From the NCBI GenBank assembly GCA_934316925.1, contig CAKREC010000011.1:1-52314 (forward strand): DNA of 52,314 bases, written 5' to 3'. Source of the DNA: an uncultured Eubacterium sp. (GTDB lineage: Bacteria; Bacillota; Clostridia; Lachnospirales; Lachnospiraceae). Made by a program: the position numbers and the translations under genes. Positions 24,998-34,059 of this stretch are shown here, one piece after another. How positions within the stretch are numbered: the first letter of the stretch is position 1; the number at the start of each line of letters is the position of its first letter. A model generated the notes under the pieces. It was not told the origin of the DNA. It did not search any database and worked only from the letters and a program-made list of their open reading frames with translations.

Positions 24998-25510
24998 TTA
25001 AAACAAAAAAATACATAGCATACATCCGGTTATCGCCCCAAATCCCGGATATAGCCTGGTTTTTTGATCCTTCTTTTTCTGCCATTGTTCCCTGGCATAT
25101 GCCAGACGCTTTTGGCAAAGAGTGAGCATCTGTATCTGTTGTTCCCACTCCGGCATCGATAAAACATCTCCAATTGCCCGCCATTCCTGTTCGGTGGTTC
25201 TGCCAAGTTCATCCGGAGCAAATGTTTCATCACATGCTTTTTGCCAGACTTTAGTAAGAGACATTTTTCCCTCTCTGGTGTAACAAGACATGCGCTCAAA
25301 AAACAGCGAAATTTTCCCACTGCAGCTTTTGGATACCTGCAAAAAGGCCTCTGGCAGCATCGTTCTTCCGTACTCAATCTCTCCCCGCAAAACAAGCAAT
25401 GCCTTTTCGCAATTTTCAAGAATACTGAGTTTTTGCAAATAAGCGTTGCGAAACCAGACTCCCATTCCGGTACTGCCAAGAATGATCCAGATAACCCCTA
25501 TGATCTTCAT
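24998..25510 (-). CDS. spoIIIAB: Stage III sporulation protein AB
   Basis: 170 residues. An N-terminal membrane helix (about 2-18) with GVWFRNAYLQKLSILENCEKALLVLRGEIEYGRTMLPEAF, a soluble helical region resembling type II secretion GspF fold, and a C-terminal helix. Start overlaps the spoIIIAA stop (ATGA). Confidence 0.93.
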   Translation of the reverse strand: MKIIGVIWIILGSTGMGVWFRNAYLQKLSILENCEKALLVLRGEIEYGRTMLPEAFLQVSKSCSGKISLFFERMSCYTREGKMSLTKVWQKACDETFAPDELGRTTEQEWRAIGDVLSMPEWEQQIQMLTLCQKRLAYAREQWQKKKDQKTRLYPGFGAITGCMLCIFLF

Positions 25511-26436
25511 AACAACAGCTCCTGTCCCTGTGCATCTCTCACACTGGTCACCACCCCCGGATACTTTTTTCCCTGCTCAACTTTTGTGAGAAATAAGATC
25601 CGCGAAAACATACCATTTACGATCAAGCGCTGCATTCCGTCTTTTTCCAATAATTGCTCATACGAACTTCCATGAATCGTTGCTAACAGCCCACATCCGC
25701 TGGTCAGTGCCACCTCCAGCGCCTCAAAGTCCATTTTCCCACCGATCTCATCAACAGCTATGATCTCTGGTGCCATGGAACGCAGCACACGATATATTCC
25801 TTCTGATTTTCGGCATCCATCCAGCACATCACAGTGCATTCCCAGATCATTTTGAGGAATTCCCTGATAACAGGCGCCGATCTCGGATCGCTCATCAATG
25901 ACTGCAACACGTCTGGCTTCTTTTTCTTCGGATCCATCTGCCAGCCGGCGGACCAGATCGCGCAGCATTGTAGTCTTTCCAAAGCCGGGAGGGGAAACGA
26001 TCAATGTGGATAAAAACCGATCCTTTTCATACAGAAGCGGCAGCACACGGTCTGCACATCCCTTGATCTCATGTGCCACACGAAGATTCAAAAAACAGAT
26101 ATTCCGCATCGTGCGGATCCTGCCATTTTCATATACAACCCGTCCACACAATCCGATCCGATGACCTCCTGGAATTGTTAAAAAGCCATTTCGGATCTCT
26201 TCTTCCAGCGCATAAAATGAATAATTGCTGATATGATCCATGATCTCTCGGAAATCCTGCCGGGACACCTGCCATACAGGTTCCTTCATCTCCACCTTTT
26301 CTCCATTGATCCTCAAGATCAGTTGCGAGAAACATCGAATATGTATTTCCTGAAGTTGATCCCAATCCCGGATGTATGCCATCAGAAGTTTTTGCAGGCG
26401 TTCCGGAAATATCCTTATGATCTCATCCTGTCTCAT
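25507..26436 (-). CDS. spoIIIAA: Stage III sporulation protein AA, secretion-type ATPase
   Basis: 309 residues. Walker A at about 148-156 (SPPGFGKTTMLRDLVR) and Walker B at about 225-230 (IIAVDEIGG), with EEEIRNGFLTIPGGHRIGLCGR upstream. It is the ATPase that powers the SpoIIIA-SpoIIQ channel. First gene of the operon; AAGGAGGGG precedes the ATG at 26436. Upstream, the sequence GAATAAT and CATATACA could be a sigma-E promoter, but the spacing and -10 match are only fair. It shares a divergent intergenic region with aroE. Confidence 0.94.
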   Translation of the reverse strand: MRQDEIIRIFPERLQKLLMAYIRDWDQLQEIHIRCFSQLILRINGEKVEMKEPVWQVSRQDFREIMDHISNYSFYALEEEIRNGFLTIPGGHRIGLCGRVVYENGRIRTMRNICFLNLRVAHEIKGCADRVLPLLYEKDRFLSTLIVSPPGFGKTTMLRDLVRRLADGSEEKEARRVAVIDERSEIGACYQGIPQNDLGMHCDVLDGCRKSEGIYRVLRSMAPEIIAVDEIGGKMDFEALEVALTSGCGLLATIHGSSYEQLLEKDGMQRLIVNGMFSRILFLTKVEQGKKYPGVVTSVRDAQGQELLL

Positions 26437-26495
26437 AATTCCCCTCCTTTTCGTTTTACTTGTATATGTATATGCCTGTCCCCCGCCATTATTCC

Positions 26496-26524
26496 TTGAA
26501 TGGGAAAAGTTTTTGTGCTAAAAT
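26496..26524 (+). promoter_or_regulatory. Promoter of aroE
   Basis: TTGAAT (26496-26501), 17-base spacer, TAAAAT (26519-26524) with an extended TGC before the -10. Confidence 0.75.
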
Positions 26525-26553
26525 TGTGAGAGAAAAAAAGAAAGGACGATTGA

Positions 26554-27315
26554 TTGAATATGGAATACGGATTAATCGGAGAAGTGCTGGGACACAGTGC
26601 TTCCAAAGAAATTCATGAAAAACTTACAGACTACACTTACGAACCTCATCCTCTTTCCAAGGAAGAGTTTCCTAAGTTTATGGAAGAAAAAAACTTTCGT
26701 GCGATCAATGTTACCATCCCTTACAAACAGGCAGTCATCCCTTATCTGTATGAGATGGATGACAACGCCAAAGCGATTGGCGCGGTAAACACCATTGTAA
26801 ACCGCGACGGTAAACTATATGGTTATAATACGGATATGTCTGGTTTTATGTACATGGTCACCAAAAACAACATCTCCATGGACGGTAAAAAAGTCGTTGT
26901 TCTTGGCAATGGAGGTGCTTCCCAGGCGGTACAGGCCGGGGTTAAAAAACTGGGTGCCAAAGAAGTCGTTGTGGTCGATTGCGTATTGACCGGACCAGCG
27001 ATTTCTTATGAAGAATGCTTTGAAAAACACAGTGACGCAGATGTTGTCGTCAATGCAAGTCCGGTAGGTATGTTCCCGAAAGTTGACGCTTCTCCTGTTG
27101 ATCTCACGCATTTTCCAAACTGTCAAGCTGTCGTTGACGTGATTGCCAATCCATTGACCACAAAACTGGTTGCACAGGCAAGACAATTGGGAATGAAAGG
27201 GGTTACCGGATTAGAGATGTTGATCGCTCAGGCAAAATATGCTGCTGAGATCTTCCTCAACACATCTTTCCCGGAAGAAAAAATTGATGAGATCTATCGT
27301 TCTATGACCGAATAA
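26554..27315 (+). CDS. aroE: Shikimate dehydrogenase
   Basis: 253 residues (E. coli 272). It reduces 3-dehydroshikimate with NADPH. Seen: GEVLGHSASKEIHEKL (shikimate-binding Ser), NVTIPYK (catalytic Lys), GAVNTIVNRDGKLYGYNTDMSGF (catalytic Asp), and the nucleotide-binding VLGNGGASQAV, which has Asn for the usual Ala. Start is ambiguous: TTG 26554 is seven bases after AAAGGA, ATG 26560 is 13 bases after; I give TTG. It is monocistronic with its own promoter and terminator. The fused aroDK and aroA genes lie elsewhere in the window. Confidence 0.93.
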   Translation: MNMEYGLIGEVLGHSASKEIHEKLTDYTYEPHPLSKEEFPKFMEEKNFRAINVTIPYKQAVIPYLYEMDDNAKAIGAVNTIVNRDGKLYGYNTDMSGFMYMVTKNNISMDGKKVVVLGNGGASQAVQAGVKKLGAKEVVVVDCVLTGPAISYEECFEKHSDADVVVNASPVGMFPKVDASPVDLTHFPNCQAVVDVIANPLTTKLVAQARQLGMKGVTGLEMLIAQAKYAAEIFLNTSFPEEKIDEIYRSMTE

Positions 27316-27327
27316 ATCCACGATTAA

Positions 27328-27399
27328 ATAAAAGAAGTTCATCCGTATCAAAGGAACGCGCAGCACGCGATCTTCTGATACACATGAACTTCTTTTTTT
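27328..27399. terminator. Long bidirectional terminator between aroE and the GGDEF gene
   Basis: Nested arms AAAAGAAGTTCAT (27330-27342) and ATGAACTTCTTTT (27384-27396), then GTATCA/TGATAC and CGCG/CGCG inside. A T run follows on the plus strand and an A-rich stretch lies on the other side, so it can serve both convergent genes. Confidence 0.85.
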
Positions 27400-27421
27400 A
27401 TGAATATTTTTGCAAACCGTT

Positions 27422-28693
27422 TTATCGGTGGCTCTTTTTATCAAGGAACATATTGGCGTCTGCCTCGCTCATCAAAGTTTCGAGCTTATAATTCTTTGCC
27501 CCAAATGCGTGGCCGATCGCGATCCGGCACTGGACTTCTTGTTCCGGCCGACTAAGTGTTGTATCCTTGTCCGCCTTCATCACGGTTACGAGCTGTTCCA
27601 TCTCATTTTCGGATGTATTGACCACCAGAAGCATAAATTCATCTCCACCCATTCGGAAACCAGCGCCCCCTTCACGGGTATATTTCCGAACAAAATCCGC
27701 AGTCTTAGTGATCACTTCGTCCCCGCACTCATGACCACATATATCATTCATCTTTTTCAGATTATCCACGTCAAAATAAATAACCCCAAGGCTTTTCTGT
27801 CCCTCAAAATGCCCCTGGCACTCTTCCAGATACCGCTTGTTAAAAAGCTGCGTCATACTGTCGTGATAGCTGTTCCACGTTGCAACTGCCAGGTCATTGG
27901 AAGAATGCAATAGATCTGCCTCCATCTTTTTCAAGGCATGAAACAATTGTTCAATCTCATCTCCCGTCTTGATCTTAAGACCGGAAAGAGGAGAACACTC
28001 CGTCGACTCAAACATCTCCTCATAATTGGCAGTCGCCTTTGTCAACAGATTGATCGGATTCACGATGATGCGCCGGAACAACCAGATAAAAAATACCGCA
28101 ATAATGCACGCCAACATCGCTACGATCACAACCAACTGGATCAGATAATTCAACTGTGCCCGCTCTGCTTCCTTTACGGACATTCCGATCACAACATAGC
28201 CCAGCGGAATATTGTAAGAAGAATAGACCGGCCGGTAAATAATGATCTGGTTGGCATAAGAAATATAGTCAATGTTGTCTCCGGCAATCAGCGCATCCTT
28301 ACGCTGCTCCTGATATGTATTCAATGGGGCAACATCACCCAGCATAGCTCCGTCTTCGCAAATCTCGGTATCTACTACATAATGGCATCCTTCATCATCA
28401 AACCATACGATTGACAACTGTGTAATATTGTTATTGGTGTTTCGGAAATCATATAAACGATTCCACAATTCATAATAATAATCATCCCGCTCATTGGTCT
28501 GAATATAATTCTGCAACTTTGTGTTATCCAAAAAGAGAACACATGTCTCCGCCAGCGTATTGGCTGTTGAAGATAATGAGTTTTCCGTACTGTGTATGAA
28601 ATTTCGATAGCTTACCACCACACTCAAAAAACTGAGCAATATAGTAAAACTGATAAACAATGATAAAATTTTTTTATTCAATGAAAATTTCAT
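27422..28693 (-). CDS. Membrane sensor diguanylate cyclase (extracytoplasmic domain, HAMP, GGDEF)
   Basis: 423 residues. Membrane helix 1 at about 7-29, an extracytoplasmic Cache-like domain (about 30-180), helix 2 at about 183-206, a HAMP-like linker, then GGDEF at about 275-423. The active-site motif RMGGDEFMLLV (GGDEF at 349-353) is intact, so c-di-GMP synthesis from GTP is expected. The inhibitory RxxD site five residues before it is not present (REGG). The ATG lies 16 bases after the stop of a sugar-binding lipoprotein gene, which suggests that protein presents a ligand to this sensor. Long terminator follows. Confidence 0.93.
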   Translation of the reverse strand: MKFSLNKKILSLFISFTILLSFLSVVVSYRNFIHSTENSLSSTANTLAETCVLFLDNTKLQNYIQTNERDDYYYELWNRLYDFRNTNNNITQLSIVWFDDEGCHYVVDTEICEDGAMLGDVAPLNTYQEQRKDALIAGDNIDYISYANQIIIYRPVYSSYNIPLGYVVIGMSVKEAERAQLNYLIQLVVIVAMLACIIAVFFIWLFRRIIVNPINLLTKATANYEEMFESTECSPLSGLKIKTGDEIEQLFHALKKMEADLLHSSNDLAVATWNSYHDSMTQLFNKRYLEECQGHFEGQKSLGVIYFDVDNLKKMNDICGHECGDEVITKTADFVRKYTREGGAGFRMGGDEFMLLVVNTSENEMEQLVTVMKADKDTTLSRPEQEVQCRIAIGHAFGAKNYKLETLMSEADANMFLDKKSHR

Positions 28694-28709
28694 GTTTCCT
28701 CATCCATCC

Positions 28710-29729
28710 TTAATAACGTCGGTTTGCGACATATAACTTGGCATCATCATACATATATACAGACTCTGGCATATACTGTTTACTGTCGATGCTTTCTTTC
28801 CGCTGCAACGCGACCATCGTATTTTCAATTGTCAAAGCAGTGAACGGATTGCACTCAACCGACACGATCAATTGTTTGTTCAGCATCATATTAAAAGCAC
28901 TTCTCGTAGAATCAAAAGATGCCGTAGCCACTTTACCATCCACACCATAAGTAATCCCAACTTCATCCAACGCTTTCATCGCACCGATCATCATATCATC
29001 ATTTTCTGCGATCAGTACATTGAAATCAGTCGTCGTTTTCAAGATATTCTGCATTGCCTCACGGCCATCTCCCTGATTATATTTACCATATGCTTTCGCC
29101 ACAATATTCCAGTGGTTCTCTTTTGCCTCACTCTCAATTCCTTTGGTTCGGGCAATGGTCTTCGAAGAGCCCTCGGTTCCTTCAATGATCGCTATTTTAA
29201 CCTCTTTATCACTCTCTCCCTGCGCTTCAAAATAAGACGCCAGATGACTGCATGCATCACGTCCTTCTTCTTCAGAATCAGATCCCACCCAGAACTTGTA
29301 CAGGGAAGGATCTGCATCCACTTCGCGGTCCGAAAAGATCACCGTAATATTTTTTTCTTTTGCATCCGCAAGAGCCGTCTCCCAACCCGTTGCTACTACA
29401 GGATCCACAATGATATAAGGGACCTCCTGTGCGATCAGATCCCGAAAATAACGCATCTGCCGCTTGGCATCAGACTTGCAGTCAATATATATAAAATTGT
29501 AACCCTTTGTCTCGGAGAACGTAGCTTTAAAATTATCGGTATTGACCGAGTCCCAAGCAGATCCACTACCAGTCTGTAAAAAAGCCACGGTAAGCAGCGT
29601 ACTGTCGTACTCCACTTTTTCTGCTCTGGTATATTCTTTTTTTAATACTTCGTCCGCCGTTTTGCCACATGCCGTGCAGCATACCAAAATCAAGTTTATC
29701 GTTAAAATGAGGGCAATCGCTCTTTTCAT
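28710..29729 (-). CDS. Sugar-binding lipoprotein, YtfQ-like, paired with GGDEF sensor
   Basis: 339 residues. A lipoprotein signal (MKRAIALILTINLILVCCTACGK, Cys at 21) is followed by a periplasmic-binding-protein type I fold. Close to E. coli YtfQ (galactofuranose-binding): PYIIVDPVVATGWETALADAKEKNITVIFSDRE, GRDACSHLASYF and IAENDDMMIGAMKALDEVG are seen. There are no ABC permease or ATPase genes beside it; the next gene is the membrane GGDEF protein, so a sensory role is likely. Start at 29729 is chosen for GGGAG upstream; the ATG at 29786 lacks a ribosome site. The ligand, a hexose or pentose, is not known. Confidence 0.88.
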   Translation of the reverse strand: MKRAIALILTINLILVCCTACGKTADEVLKKEYTRAEKVEYDSTLLTVAFLQTGSGSAWDSVNTDNFKATFSETKGYNFIYIDCKSDAKRQMRYFRDLIAQEVPYIIVDPVVATGWETALADAKEKNITVIFSDREVDADPSLYKFWVGSDSEEEGRDACSHLASYFEAQGESDKEVKIAIIEGTEGSSKTIARTKGIESEAKENHWNIVAKAYGKYNQGDGREAMQNILKTTTDFNVLIAENDDMMIGAMKALDEVGITYGVDGKVATASFDSTRSAFNMMLNKQLIVSVECNPFTALTIENTMVALQRKESIDSKQYMPESVYMYDDAKLYVANRRY

Positions 29730-29787
29730 AGCTGCTCCCTGCCTTCCTCTTTTTACATTTCCAAATTTATGCGTATAAACAACCATT

Positions 29788-29817
29788 ATTATACATAATC
29801 TAGTATAAAATTATCAA
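29788..29817 (-). promoter_or_regulatory. Promoter of the lipoprotein-GGDEF pair
   Basis: Minus-strand TTGATA (29812-29817), 18-base spacer, TATAAT (29788-29793). It lies in the divergent region with asnB, for which I see no clear -35/-10 pair. Confidence 0.7.
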
Positions 29818-29845
29818 GTATATTTTCAGGGAAAGGAAAAAATTT

Positions 29846-31696
29846 ATGTGCAGCATTGCTGGTTTTTATAATTCTAAAGATGACTTTATGACTTGTCGAA
29901 CATACTATGAGAAAATTCTGGATGATATGCAAAAAAAACTATATCATCGGGGGCCGGATGAACATAACAGCGTCCTGCAAAACCATTGCGGACTTTCGCA
30001 CACACGTCTTTCCATCATTGATCTGACCGGCGGACAGCAGCCAATGCGTCAGGATCTGGACGGCTACTCGTATCATATTGTTTATAATGGAGAGATCTAT
30101 AATCAGGAGCAGTTAAAAAAAGAACTATTGTCTCACGATGTCATTCCAAAGACTACCTCCGACACCGAATTGCTGCTTTTATCCTATCTTACTTTTGGAA
30201 TTGATTTTATTGAGAAAGTAGATGGCATTTTTGCCATAGCTATATATGATGAGCGGCACAACACACTGACACTGTACCGGGATCCTTTTGGCGTCAAGCC
30301 TTTGTTTTATACCTATCACGATGGCACACTTATTTTTGCCTCTGAATTGAAAGGATTGTTCTGTTATCCCGGCATCCACGCCGTATTAGATCAAAAAGGC
30401 TTAAATGAACTCTTGTCACTGGGTCCGGCTCACAGCCCCGGCTGTGGCGTTTTGAAAGGATGTTATGAAGTTCTGCCCGGCACCTATCGCTGCATCAGTC
30501 CTTATGGAGAAAAGGAAACGGTTTATTTCCGTTTAAAAAGCGAACCTCATTTTGACTCCTATGAGGAAACCATTGCAAAAGTATCCTTTTTAGTCAAAGA
30601 CGCCATCGAACGGCAAATGGTATCGGACGTTCCAATCTGCACATTCCTCTCCGGAGGTGTAGATTCCAGCGTCGTTTCCGCCGTCTGTGCAAAGGCACTG
30701 AAAAAGCAGGGCAGACAACTTACCACATACTCGTTTGATTTTACGGAGAACGATAAATATTTCAAAGCAAATTCATTTCAGCCTTCCCAGGACCGCCCTT
30801 ATGTCGAGCAAATGGTAGAATACTTAGGATCCGATCATCATTATCTGGAATGCAGTAATAAAATGCAGGCAGATCTGCTCACTGCCTCTGTCGACGCCCA
30901 TGACCTTCCCTGCATGGCAGATATTGACTCTTCTCTTTTGTATTTCTGCAAAAAGGTGAGTCGAAGCCACAAAGTGGTGCTGACCGGTGAATGTGCCGAT
31001 GAAGTGTTTGGCGGATACCCCTGGTTTCATCGGGAAGAAATGTTATCGGCCGGCACATTTCCATGGACGCCGTCTCTTGAGCCAAGGAAACAGCTGCTCT
31101 CAAAAGAACTGATCTCACAGCTGCACATGGAAGACTATGTCGCCGAAGTGTATGACAAAGCAGTCAGTGAAATTCCGGTTTTACCGGAGGAAAATGAGAC
31201 CGAAGCCAACCGCCGCCGTATCGGCTATCTGAACATACGATTTTTTATGCAGACACTTCTAAACCGCATGGATCGGACCAGCATGTACTCCGGTCTGGAA
31301 GCCAGAGTTCCCTTTGCCGACAAAACTCTTGTCCAATATGTATTTAATATTCCATGGGAAATGAAAGCCCAATATGGTGTCGTCAAAAATGTACTTCGCC
31401 AGGCCTGTAAAGGGCTGCTGCCTGACGGCATCCTGTTCCGAAAAAAAAGTCCGTATCCGAAAACGTATCATCCGTATTACGAGACTCTCCTGTCCGGACG
31501 TCTGAAAGAAGTATTAGCGCAGGGAAGTCCCCTCTGTGAATTATTGGATGAAAAAGAGGTAGAAAAATTTCTCGCTCTGGGAAAGGACTATGGTTCTCCA
31601 TGGTATGGCCAGCTGATGGCCGGCCCGCAGATGATCGCCTATTTACTGCAATTGGATTATTTTTTTAAAAAATACAAAGTGACAATTTCTCTTTAA
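29846..31696 (+). CDS. asnB: Asparagine synthase, glutamine-hydrolysing
   Basis: 616 residues. An N-terminal glutaminase domain with Cys2 as nucleophile (MCSIAGFYNSKDD; RGPDEHNSV; SHTRLSIIDLTGGQQPM; VYNGEIYN) is followed by the ATP-pyrophosphatase-type synthetase domain with SGGVDSSVVSAVCAK (about 271) and GECADEVFGGYPWFHREEML. It makes asparagine from aspartate, ATP and glutamine. GAAAGGA ribosome site upstream. Monocistronic between a divergent lipoprotein gene and a bidirectional terminator. Some related AsnB proteins modify lipid II or peptides; no such partner is beside it here. Confidence 0.95.
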   Translation: MCSIAGFYNSKDDFMTCRTYYEKILDDMQKKLYHRGPDEHNSVLQNHCGLSHTRLSIIDLTGGQQPMRQDLDGYSYHIVYNGEIYNQEQLKKELLSHDVIPKTTSDTELLLLSYLTFGIDFIEKVDGIFAIAIYDERHNTLTLYRDPFGVKPLFYTYHDGTLIFASELKGLFCYPGIHAVLDQKGLNELLSLGPAHSPGCGVLKGCYEVLPGTYRCISPYGEKETVYFRLKSEPHFDSYEETIAKVSFLVKDAIERQMVSDVPICTFLSGGVDSSVVSAVCAKALKKQGRQLTTYSFDFTENDKYFKANSFQPSQDRPYVEQMVEYLGSDHHYLECSNKMQADLLTASVDAHDLPCMADIDSSLLYFCKKVSRSHKVVLTGECADEVFGGYPWFHREEMLSAGTFPWTPSLEPRKQLLSKELISQLHMEDYVAEVYDKAVSEIPVLPEENETEANRRRIGYLNIRFFMQTLLNRMDRTSMYSGLEARVPFADKTLVQYVFNIPWEMKAQYGVVKNVLRQACKGLLPDGILFRKKSPYPKTYHPYYETLLSGRLKEVLAQGSPLCELLDEKEVEKFLALGKDYGSPWYGQLMAGPQMIAYLLQLDYFFKKYKVTISL

Positions 31697-31700
31697 AAAT

Positions 31701-31740
31701 AAACCTTCTCTTCCATCCACGCAGAAAGAAGAGAAGGTTT
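31701..31740. terminator. Bidirectional terminator between asnB and spoVFB
   Basis: Perfect 13-bp arms AAACCTTCTCTTC (31701-31713) and GAAGAGAAGGTTT (31728-31740), with T-rich exits on both strands. It serves the convergent asnB and spoVFB genes. Confidence 0.9.
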
Positions 31741-31744
31741 TCTT

Positions 31745-32326
31745 TTATTTCGGTGCTAAGACAACCGGCTGCAGCTGTACCCCATTAAGCGCATGTTCCA
31801 TCGCCTTTGGGATCAGGGACAGATCGGCAACCATGGATTTTGGTTTCTTTTGGTAATCATCCTGAAAAAACGGTACAAAATAAATATTCTTCGTATTGAT
31901 CAAGCAGGCAATATTTTTAAAGTTAGCTCCCAGGGCATCGTTGGTGGCCATCGAGATCAATAGTGGCTTATTATTTCGAATGTGTGCTTTCGCTGCCATC
32001 AAAACCGGTGTGTCTGTGATACCCGCCTGCAATTTTGCCATCGTATTCCCGGTGCACGGAGCAATGATCAAGATGTCAAACAAGTTTTTCGGTCCGACAA
32101 CTTCCGCCTCCGGAATCGAATATATTCCCTTTTCTCCTGTAATACTCTCGATTTCTCTGGTAAATTCCACAGCATTTCCAAAACGGCAGTTCACAGTCTG
32201 GGCAGAGAACGAAAATATAGGAGTGACTTTGTTCCCCTTTTCTACCAGTTCTGTCACTGAAGCCTTTATTTTTTCATGTGTGCAAAACGATCCCGTAATT
32301 GCGAATCCAATGTTTTTTTTGCTCAT
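31745..32326 (-). CDS. spoVFB: Dipicolinate synthase subunit B
   Basis: 193 residues, flavoprotein-like fold. Seen: NIGFAITGSFCTHEKIKASV, FDILIIAPCTGNTMAKLQAGITDTPVLMAAKAH and NKPLLISMATNDALG, signatures of SpoVFB (DpaB). With SpoVFA it forms dipicolinate from the lysine-pathway intermediate, in the mother cell; dipicolinate gives spore-core dehydration. It starts three bases after the spoVFA stop. Some clostridia lack spoVF and use EtfA instead, so its presence is informative. Confidence 0.95.
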   Translation of the reverse strand: MSKKNIGFAITGSFCTHEKIKASVTELVEKGNKVTPIFSFSAQTVNCRFGNAVEFTREIESITGEKGIYSIPEAEVVGPKNLFDILIIAPCTGNTMAKLQAGITDTPVLMAAKAHIRNNKPLLISMATNDALGANFKNIACLINTKNIYFVPFFQDDYQKKPKSMVADLSLIPKAMEHALNGVQLQPVVLAPK

Positions 32327-32329
32327 GGC

Positions 32330-33109
32330 CTACCTGCCTGATATGGTTTCTTCTATTACTTTTAATAATATTTCAGCCGCTCTTTTTGGTGCATATTTTC
32401 CTGGCAATCCCGGATAGATATCTGCTTTTATCTTCCTTTTTTTGCAGTAATCAAAATCAATGCCACCGGGCTTAGAAGCAATATCAAAAAGAATTGTTTT
32501 TTCCCTGACCTGATCGAGTACCGGCACTCCGATCACGGGGGCCGGAATGGTATTAAACAAAAAATCACATTTTCCGATCCATTCCTTTACCTGTTCCAGA
32601 TTACAGGATAGATACCCCTGTTTCTCTGCCTCTTCTCTTTTTTGTTCCTTTCGATCCGCTACCAGCACAACGCTCCCCATCGACTGCAATTTTGCCGCCA
32701 GGGCTTTTCCACATCTTCCAAAGCCTGTTACCACTGAAAAACGGTTCTCAATTCCTGCATCCCCCTGTTTCATTGCCTCCAGAATAATGCCTTCTGCTGT
32801 CAATTTTGCATTTTCCTCCACCACATAGGAACTTGTGTTATAGTCCGCAAAGAGAATTCCATCTTGTTTTCCTTTATCCAAAAAAGACTGAGGAATTCCC
32901 CACCCAACGACTCCTTGTCCCTTTTTTAATTGGGGATATAAAGTCTTTAAGTATTCCTCAGTCTTTGGTACCGGAAGCAGGATCCATGAGTACGCCCCCG
33001 GTATATATCGTTTTTCTTTTATTATCAAATGTCCTTTTGCTTCTAACATCTTCTGCAGATGTTCCTGACGATCATCCCAGGTGAATATAAAGATCGACTG
33101 GCTCTCCAA
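32330..33109 (-). CDS. spoVFA: Dipicolinate synthase subunit A
   Basis: 259 residues (about 290 in B. subtilis). An N-terminal domain (ESQSIFIFTWDDRQEHL) and a Rossmann domain with FSVVTGFGRCGKALAAKLQSMGSVVLVADRK, ending DIYPGLPGKYAPKRAAEILLKVIEE. It is the NAD(P)H-binding oxidoreductase-like subunit of dipicolinate synthase. TTG start at 33109 is supported by GGGAG seven bases upstream. A sigma-E/sigma-K-like promoter overlaps the end of the LysR gene upstream. Confidence 0.93.
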   Translation of the reverse strand: MESQSIFIFTWDDRQEHLQKMLEAKGHLIIKEKRYIPGAYSWILLPVPKTEEYLKTLYPQLKKGQGVVGWGIPQSFLDKGKQDGILFADYNTSSYVVEENAKLTAEGIILEAMKQGDAGIENRFSVVTGFGRCGKALAAKLQSMGSVVLVADRKEQKREEAEKQGYLSCNLEQVKEWIGKCDFLFNTIPAPVIGVPVLDQVREKTILFDIASKPGGIDFDYCKKRKIKADIYPGLPGKYAPKRAAEILLKVIEETISGR

Positions 33110-33137
33110 ACGATCACTCCCTTTGGGTCTTTACTCC

Positions 33138-33165
33138 AACGTATGCCATGATCTTATAAATATTC
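33138..33165 (-). promoter_or_regulatory. Candidate mother-cell sporulation promoter of spoVFA-spoVFB
   Basis: Minus-strand GAATATT (33159-33165) fits the sigma-E -35 consensus; after 13 bases comes CATACGTT (33138-33145), near the CATACANT -10. The same -10 also loosely fits sigma-K (CATANNNTA). It overlaps the stop codon of the LysR gene. Confidence 0.55.
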
Positions 33166-34059
33166 CTGTTGGTATTTCATCAGTTCATCCAAATATATCT
33201 GCCCCAGATGGCTGATCGTCGCTCCGCTCCTGCTAATATAACCGATCCGCAGATTTTCACTCTCTTCCAATGGGATCGCCAGCGAATCATCCCCATTGAG
33301 TTCATCACATATAATGCCACAGCAAAGCGTATACGCATCCAGCCCTGTCATCAGATTTAACATCGTCGCACGATCATTTGCCTTGATGATCCTTTGGTAA
33401 TCATAGGTGCTTTTCATTTCTTCTGCAAGATAAAAAGAGTTGTTCTTACCCTGGTCAAATGCCAGACACGGATACGGCTCCAGATCTTTCATCGACAGCG
33501 TATCCCGGTCTGCCAGCGGATGACCGGAACGCAGATATACATATGTGTTGCAGGTAAACAGTTCAGTAAACTTAAGCTGATTTTCACGCAGGATCTTGTC
33601 CAGCACTTTTTCATTAAATTCACTCATATACAGAATGCCAAGTTCACTTTTAAAGTCTCTGACATTTTCAATCACTTCAAATGTCTTGGTTTCATATACC
33701 GCGAACTCATAATTTTCCATTCCTGCCTGTTTTACCATCTCTACAAAAGCTTTGACCGCAAATGAGTAATGCTGCATGGACACACTAAACTTTTCTTTTG
33801 CCTCTTTTTCAATGTAACGGTTGCTTAAAAGGCGGAACTGCTCTGTGACCTGTCTGGCATATCCTAAAAACTCTTCTCCTTCCGGCGTCACCAGAATGCC
33901 GCGGTTGGAACGGATAAAAATATCAAATCCCAGTTCTTTTTCCAATTCTTTTATTGAATTTGACAGACTCGGCTGCGAAATAAACAACTCCTTCGCTGCC
34001 TCGTTCATCGAGCCACTGTTGGCCACCGTGATCACATATCTAAGCTGTTGTAACGTCAA
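33154..34059 (-). CDS. LysR-family regulator of the metY operon (MtaR/CmbR-like)
   Basis: 301 residues. An N-terminal winged helix (LTLQQLRYVITVANSGSMNEAAKELFISQPSLSNSIKELEKELG) and a C-terminal effector-binding domain from about 90. TTG start at 34059 is preceded by GGGGG; it overlaps the stop of the E1-like gene (34056-34059). Its place as last gene of an operon with metY, and two LysR-style palindromes at the metY promoter, suggest it controls sulfur amino acid synthesis. The effector (O-acetylhomoserine, homocysteine or similar) is not known. Confidence 0.88.
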   Translation of the reverse strand: MTLQQLRYVITVANSGSMNEAAKELFISQPSLSNSIKELEKELGFDIFIRSNRGILVTPEGEEFLGYARQVTEQFRLLSNRYIEKEAKEKFSVSMQHYSFAVKAFVEMVKQAGMENYEFAVYETKTFEVIENVRDFKSELGILYMSEFNEKVLDKILRENQLKFTELFTCNTYVYLRSGHPLADRDTLSMKDLEPYPCLAFDQGKNNSFYLAEEMKSTYDYQRIIKANDRATMLNLMTGLDAYTLCCGIICDELNGDDSLAIPLEESENLRIGYISRSGATISHLGQIYLDELMKYQQEYL

